Positions 57,801 to 64,000 of a stretch of 64,000 bases of DNA are shown here, in pieces. A model generated the notes under the pieces. The model searched no databases. It was not told where the DNA came from and worked only from the letters and a program-made list of their open reading frames with translations. Every line of letters begins with the position of its first letter. Within the stretch, counting starts at the first letter, position 1. Made by a program: the position numbers and the translations under genes. Source of the stretch: Anseranas semipalmata. Its lineage: Eukaryota; Chordata; Aves; Anseriformes; Anseranatidae. Where the stretch lies: NCBI GenBank assembly GCA_013399115.1, contig VXAA01000969.1, positions 62,001 to 126,000 of the forward strand, read 5' to 3'.

Positions 57801-59928
57801 AAAAAGCCCATTGCTGAAACCACAGAGGAGGAAGGTTGTAATTTTAAGATAGAGGTGGTTTGCTTTGCAATAAAATTCTGGTGCTGGGAAATACTGGACC
57901 TGTTAATGTAGCACCAACTAGTTTCCATTATGGTTTTAGGCTTCGGTTTGGACATCTTCAGCTCCCACAGATCCATATGTCTTCCTTTATTGGTGACCTG
58001 GGCCCAGTCCTTTTATCAAAGAGGCTCAATTCAGCCAAATGGCAAGTAAGGAGAGAAATCTTTCCCTGGCATCTCCCGCCAGTTCTGCCCTTCTCCTCTG
58101 GAGCATCCTTCCCCTCCAGCCAGTGGGGCATCTTATATGCACAGCGGAGCAATTCATCTGAAGTCAAGAGGAGAAGGCCTGTCTTTTACTGTCCATCCAT
58201 CTCAGTGTCCAAGGAGACCTCCTCTTCCTCACTGCTCCTCAAGGGTTTCTGGTAATCAGTGGGACCTTGTGCTTTTCCTCCTGGCATCAGCAACTTTCCC
58301 CTTTTATCACATTTGCTGCTGACTCCATCCCGTCTGCTGCTCCTTGCAGCTGCCTGCCAAAACCAATATTCTCACAGCTGCCAGAGGCAGCTTAGACTGG
58401 CACATCATAAAAGGCAGCAAGGGCCACATTTCCAGATTAAAATAAACCCAGCCACTTCAGCGCCTTCTGACAATGTGTTTGACATGCCTGTGCTGCGGCC
58501 TCACTCCTTGGCTCTGACAAGACACAGACATGACCATGGCAGCTCACATGGGCACCTTGCTCCCTCTCCATATGCCCAGCAAGATTGGCCTGCAGGATGA
58601 CACCGTGCTGTAGACCTAGTCCTGCTCCTCCCTCACACCTGCCTTCTCTCCTTGGGATTACAGTGGACTGTGCTTGAATACCAGGCTGACCTTGTTGCCT
58701 TTTGTAGGACTTACCTCCTAGCCTTGCCATGATTAGGTGGATCTACTGTTAACTGATTTATTGCTGCCTCATGTAATACATCTTGTTTCGGATGGAGGTT
58801 ACCCTCTGTGTCCAGACCCAACTAGTAGCAAAAAGGAAGAGAATCTACACACATTCCCAACCAGCACTACATACCTCTTTTCTGAGAAAAAATGATGAAA
58901 CTGGCACAGCAGCCTACAATTCCAGAGCACAGAAATTCCTAACCCAGGTGGTCCTTTCCCATTCTCCATTCCAAAGAAAACTTTGGCTCATGAACAATGT
59001 CTAACAGGAAAGAAATTCAGTACAAAACAAAAAGAGCAGGCCCTGGGCAGAACAGGATAAACAGAGTCTGAACCTTGTGCTTTGGGCAGGAAATATACTC
59101 ATAGGCTTTGAAGGCATAAGACCACTTTGCGTTTTTACTTAAGTCAGTTGGTAAAGTAATTTGAAATTCTCTGGAGAAAGGTCCTAGAGCATGTGTTTAT
59201 GGGTCACTGAGGGTGAAAGCTCTTAATCTAAGCCACAGGGTAGCAATCAGTATTTACTGAAAACTCATAGTGCAAGGACACAAGCTTCCACAGGTCCTTC
59301 CTTAGCACGCTAATAAAATGGGGGCACATGGTGTGGCACACTAACTCAACAGTGATCTAGGGTTCTGTCTTCATCTGTTTCTACTTGACACCATGAAGCA
59401 GTTACAGTGTTTTGGGGTAAATGCCACACTGTGTTACTGCTTGTTTTCCCATATTCCTACCTCACTGCTGTTCACCCCTTTGGCACACTACAAATAGGTC
59501 TACAAGCTCACAGATCACATTACTTTCCCTCCCACCACCTCCCTTCACCCCGTGATCAGGAGCAGTCTTAAGATGCTTTAGACAGAGATTAGTTTATAGA
59601 CTCCGTTAAACTTTACAGCCACCAGGAAGCATTGTCCAGCCTCTGGACTGTTACCATAAGGAGGCTGGCATCCATGCCACTGATGAAAAACACTGGGTAT
59701 TTCCCATTACAATACTCACCAACCAGTTGCTGATGACTTTGCTGAATGCTCATTATTAGAACAGAAGTCATTCTTTCTCCATAGTCCTAGTGAGTTTGTG
59801 CTTTCAAAACAAGCTTGAAATTTGTCTGGAAAATGGCTTTAGGTGTAGCCTTTTGTTGTCATATGAAAATCCACACAAATCTGATCCAGTGAAATTAAAG
59901 GCAACAATAGAACTGGAGACAGAAGCTG

Positions 59929-59956
59929 TTTGTTTTTTTGTTTGTTTGTTTGTTTG
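59929..59956. repeat. (TTTG)n microsatellite
   Basis: About six TTTG units with one longer T run. It has no other notable property. Confidence 0.9.
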
Positions 59957-60610
59957 CTTTAATATAGCAATGTTCAGGTATTATAGTTATGGACCTTTCT
60001 ACCAGCTGAAGTTAGTGGATCTAATCAAGAACCTTTTAAAGTCTCTCTCACTCTGCTACTCCCCGGACCTCTTCATTTATAGGAAAATCTCTGGGGATAA
60101 AGAACTGTCTCTTCTAGAGGTGGGAAACTCATCTTGTCCTGGGTAGCTGATCCATTCTACCATCTTTATAAGCTGATGGTGAGAATAATACAAGTATTTT
60201 AGTGGAGTTTAAATGGTGCATATATATTGTGAGATACATCTTCCTTACTCATAGACATCCAAATTCCTCAGATTTTAACACGCAGTTATAGAACCAATGA
60301 TATGACTCTGTCTAGAGGTGCCTGTGTCTCTACACTGAGCACAGAACGAGCTCAGACACTACTTAGATTGGATGTCTAATTTTTGCATGGCTAAAGCCAG
60401 TTCCAGCATGACAGAAAAGTCCCTCATAAATCTTGGCTATGGAAGCTGAGAATATAATGGCTCTCAATAGATCAGCTTCCACTTGTAGGCTTTGTTAACA
60501 AAAAACTTTCTACTGTTTTTTTAATTATTATTATTTTTATTTCTTGAAGCTATTTCTTAATTTCTGAGTGAAAAAAAAATCCCAAGAGAAGGCAGGGCTT
60601 CATCTCATTC

Positions 60611-60645
60611 AAAAGGAATTTTAAAGGAATTTTAAAGGAATTTTC
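60611..60645. repeat. Triplicate of an 11-mer
   Basis: Three consecutive copies of AAAGGAATTTT lie on the plus strand. It is a minor minisatellite-like duplication. Confidence 0.85.
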
Positions 60646-61844
60646 TGCTAGGAAAACAAAGATAAAGTATTTCCCATTAGTATTGCACTCTGTATTAGCT
60701 AGGGTGCTGTTCTGAGTTTGTTGTAACATTGTCTTCTCCTCGGCTGAACATTATCTCCATGAAAGTATTCAGGAGGGAGTGTTTCTTCTAATTTTAGTTG
60801 CCTAAAAGGGAAGCAGTTGGTCAAATGGCATGTTTGGGTTCATTATGTAGTCAACACAAAGAGCAAAGAATCTCCAAACATACAGTGATTTGTCTTATCT
60901 GAGAAGCAATGTCTAGGATGAGATAACATTCACTCTAGGCCGACACATCCCTCTGTTTTATTCATTTTTGAAGACAACTTTTAGACAACTACAGTTACAG
61001 GAGATTAATCTGAACTTCCTATGACCAAAGTGTCCCAATGCCTCTAGATACTCCTAACATTTGGATGAGAATTCGTTGAAAACTGATAGCACCTTTCATT
61101 TCACTGGGGGAAAAAATGGTATTCTTTTCTGCTCTGATATGGGATAAAATGTGAATTTCCCATAAGTCAGATTTTTTTCCCCATCCATTGCTATTTTTAA
61201 TGCTGTGATGCTATATGTGGAGTTGTACAAGAAGGAAGGCTTGCCAAAAACATCAGCTCTTCCATACCAGCACGACACATACAATATATGCAGTACAGAT
61301 GGAAGACAGCATAGCGTGGACACTTTTATGGCATGAAGATTCTCAGCACTGTCAAAAGAAGAGTGTGAAAACAATAGGCTTGACTTTTCTCCCATCTGTC
61401 CTGGTGTAAATCAGATATAAATCCAGGAAAGTTGTACCTCCATAAAACCAAGAAGCGAAAGGAACTAAGAACTGGATCCATCTCACCTTCTAATCCCTGC
61501 AATAATTCAAGTTAACACCGTGTTACAGATCTATGAAAGGCAAGAGGAGAACTGGGCTTAAGTTTTATGTGGAAATTGAAGCTTTTCATAAATTCCTGTC
61601 CTCCCCTTTTCATATGCTTACAGCTTCTGAAACCTAGCAAATCTAAGTTACAAAACTAAATTATCTTTCTGGAGAAAGCTCTACCACCTTCACAACAAAA
61701 CATGTAATCTAACCTGCTCTCCAGGTTGCTCCTCAACTTCTGTTTCTCCTTCTCCCCTGAAATCACAGAAATGTCTTCCTGATCCTCAGCCTGTTATGGT
61801 TCTTAACCTACCAGAGGTAACATGGCAAATGAATGATGCAGGAA

Positions 61845-62300
61845 CAATGTGAAAAGAGATGACTGAGAAGGAGAGGAATAGGTTTCTGTAAAATCATGAC
61901 TGGTCTGCAGAAGATGAAAACGGAATAATTATTCACTCTCTTCCAACACAATAATAAGAAAGAATGAAACAAACCGGTAAGTTGAAGACAAAGGGGGAAA
62001 AAAAAGAGAGCATGTAGTTAAGTTGTGGAAATGTTTGCCACGGGAGATTGTGAAGAATAAAGGTTTAAAAGAGCTTAAAAAGTTTCAGGAAAAAAAAAAA
62101 ATCTATCAAGAAATGTTAAATACTCCAGCACAGGAACTCCCCTGAACTTTTTATACCAAAACTGGAGGGGTATTTTGTGGAAATATCCCCACACCTGCTC
62201 TCTGGTCCACCATCCTGGACATTCAATATAGGCTGACTTTGAAAAAATGGAATGGACCTTTGGCCTGCCTGCACATGGTTGTTCTTATGTCAATGCATGG
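61845..62300 (+). mobile_element. CR1 LINE 3' end, sense orientation
   Basis: The plus strand reads GAAAAGAGATGACTGAGAAG, then TCTGTAAAATCATGACTGGT, ATTATTCACTCTCTTCC, TTTGCCACGGGAGATTGTGA and ATCTATCAAGAAATG. It closes with AATGGACCTTTGGCCTG and TGGTTGTTCTTATGTC. This is the full order of an old CR1 3' region including its terminal motif. It is the longest interspersed repeat recognised in the window and is of the same type as the 26.3 kb copy, which lies in the opposite orientation. Confidence 0.9.
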
Positions 62301-62304
62301 GATG

Positions 62305-64000
62305 AGACCTGCTGGGGCAATGTCTGCATCTCTTGATCTGGGGATGGGTATGACTACAAAATCCATACGTTCTTCCAGAAATGACTCTTGACTTGTGTTC
62401 ATCCCCAGATGTCTGGCATTGGATGTTGCCTACCCAGCAAGCCAGTTGTAGGAGACCTGGCTGTGTCTCAGGTTCACATGGTAGCTTCCTTCGTTCCTTC
62501 TTGATCCTGTCAGTCCCACATCCTGCTCTCAGCTGCACAGTGTCTCAAAACTCTGTTGACAATCCTTCAAGGCTGTGGTCCAGATCCTCAGCATTTAATA
62601 GTTATGCTATCCAAGCCATTTAAATTGTGGATAAAGAAAGAACAAAGTGAAATCTGCTCTCTGAGCCCAGCTGCACACATAATAGGGGGTTTTTACAGCC
62701 TAACCCCAATGGGGCATTGCGAACCCTGGTTGACTCAACAAGCCAGAAGATTTTCTCCACAGGAGGCAATGTGATTCTGGTATACAACCCATCTGGATCA
62801 ACATAGAAGGAAACAAGGCAGATGAGAAGAAATATGTGGGACACAGCTAGAGCATGAAGGCATAAAAACTGGTCATAACAGGACTGCAGCAAATTTCCCA
62901 GTAATACATCATCATGGAAAAGATATCCTTCTTGAAAAAGAGTAGAGCACAGGACTGGGTAGCTAAGGATCTGTGCATGCTGGGGAGAGGGCCAGATGAG
63001 TGACTTCGCAATGCCTGAAATCAGACAGCTGTTAAGTATTGTATCTGACAAACTCTTTGCAGAGAGTTAATGAGGTCACTAGAAATGGCTCCACGTAATA
63101 AATTTAATGAGACAATAAAAATAATTAGAAATGACCTCGTTTGTAAGAGTTTGGATCTGAACTTCCTCACAGTTCAGGACTGTTTGGATTGAAGGCTTTT
63201 TGCTTGGCCCATTGCAGAGGGAGAAGTGAGGAAGGAAACTGGGATTCAGATCTATTCTCTGCCTTGCACGTGCTTGGGTGTGCTTTCAGGGCAGTCATTA
63301 GCCCATTCTCATTTCTTGATTATTATGAGGCAGACGCTGAATTTGTACTACAAGTACAACAACTACGAGTTCCTTGGGTTTGAATCTGTTTAGACTATTA
63401 TGTATTTAGATTCTGTGACACTAGTCTGAAGCACTGAAAGCTCATTTTGATATGCTGATGTGTATTGGTTAAAGGCCTTTCCTGCAGTCAGTTCAGCTTT
63501 CCTGAAGGTAACTCTAGTACCCACATCCATACTCTCGGACAAACATTCTGGCCACAAGATTGTTAGCACTGCTTTATCTTTTAACAAGAAGCAGCCCTGT
63601 TTGGGAACCTGTGTGGAAAGAAGACTTAATAAACCAGATCCTGAATGGAGATATGTCTTTACAACATGTTGGTCTCCTACTGTAAAAGAACATGCATGGA
63701 TGGAGGTGACACTGTCACTGACAGAAGGCACTCGAGTGTGTACTCCAGATGTTTGAATTACATTGTGTAAAGAAGATGACAGTTTCAATGTAGCTGAATC
63801 GATAAGTTCTAGGTGTCTAAATTAGATAAACTAGATATTGCCCTGCTTTAGAATATTTATAATGTTCTGTAGTGAATTACACATGAGCTGAGTGGTTCAG
63901 TACAATGGTTATTTCTTGGAAATGTGGGACATTAACAAACATGTTAAGAAACACTAAAATAATCAAGATTTGAGAACAGGCAGGCTGAATTATACACTGT
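62305..64000. other. Intergenic, no gene recognised
   Basis: Unique sequence. An AT-rich stretch at about 63,050-63,140 holds two oppositely oriented AGGTCA half-sites. No exon or repeat was recognised. Confidence 0.55.

Larger units (their letters stand above)
55945..61840. other. Intergenic, no gene recognised
   Basis: Unique sequence with a (TTTTCTTTGC)-type patch at about 56,200-56,250, a (TTTG)n at 59,929-59,956 and a small triplicate at 60,611-60,645. A stretch at about 57,690-57,800 may be a very old interspersed-repeat relic. No exon was recognised. Confidence 0.55.

Noticed and set aside
1..64000. CRISPR arrays, operons, phage or bacterial defence genes, tRNA or rRNA genes
   Set aside because: None seen; the spliced animal gene and CR1 repeats show this is vertebrate nuclear DNA.

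Overview
The window is vertebrate genomic DNA, most likely from a bird. The recognisable interspersed repeats are CR1 LINE remnants plus one MIR-like SINE fossil. Repeat density is low, introns are short (0.2-2.6 kb), and there is no sign of operons, phage, CRISPR or bacterial mobile elements. A turtle or crocodilian cannot be excluded, because two CR1 copies are of an old type shared across sauropsids.

Positions 1 to about 13,100 hold the 5' two thirds of one protein-coding gene on the minus strand: a sodium/sugar cotransporter of the SLC5 family, best matched to SLC5A9 (SGLT4). Ten consecutive coding exons were placed by reading splice sites and frame (13,024 down to 582). They join in frame with compatible phases to encode residues 1-419 plus two bases of codon 420. 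The remaining C-terminal exons lie beyond position 1. The diagnostic sugar-site positions (Leu at SGLT1 His83, Cys at SGLT1 Tyr290) follow SGLT4 rather than SGLT1. The first exon sits in a CpG-rich stretch with an HNF1-like site about 75 bp upstream of the ATG. Two splice-site oddities stand out: a (TTA)n microsatellite replaces the polypyrimidine tract before exon 5, and the exon 10 donor is weak.

Positions 13,100 to 64,000 are about 51 kb without any coding exon I can support. In mammals SLC5A9 has TRABD2B as its divergent upstream neighbour, and I found no TRABD2B-like exon here. This stretch holds three long purine/pyrimidine pentanucleotide arrays (24.8-25.15 kb, 40.74-40.95 kb, 49.54-49.75 kb; the first and third contain undetermined bases), CR1 fragments at 26.3, 44.6, 55.6 and 61.8-62.3 kb, a MIR-like SINE at 38.1 kb, a very small CpG-dense patch at 24.5 kb, short microsatellites, and several AT-rich unique stretches that could be conserved non-coding elements. 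The many short open frames here look like chance.

I did not find a novel multi-gene system. The most unusual structure is the set of pentanucleotide tracts stepping through the AAAAG/AAAGG/AAGGG motif series, followed by the microsatellite at a splice acceptor.
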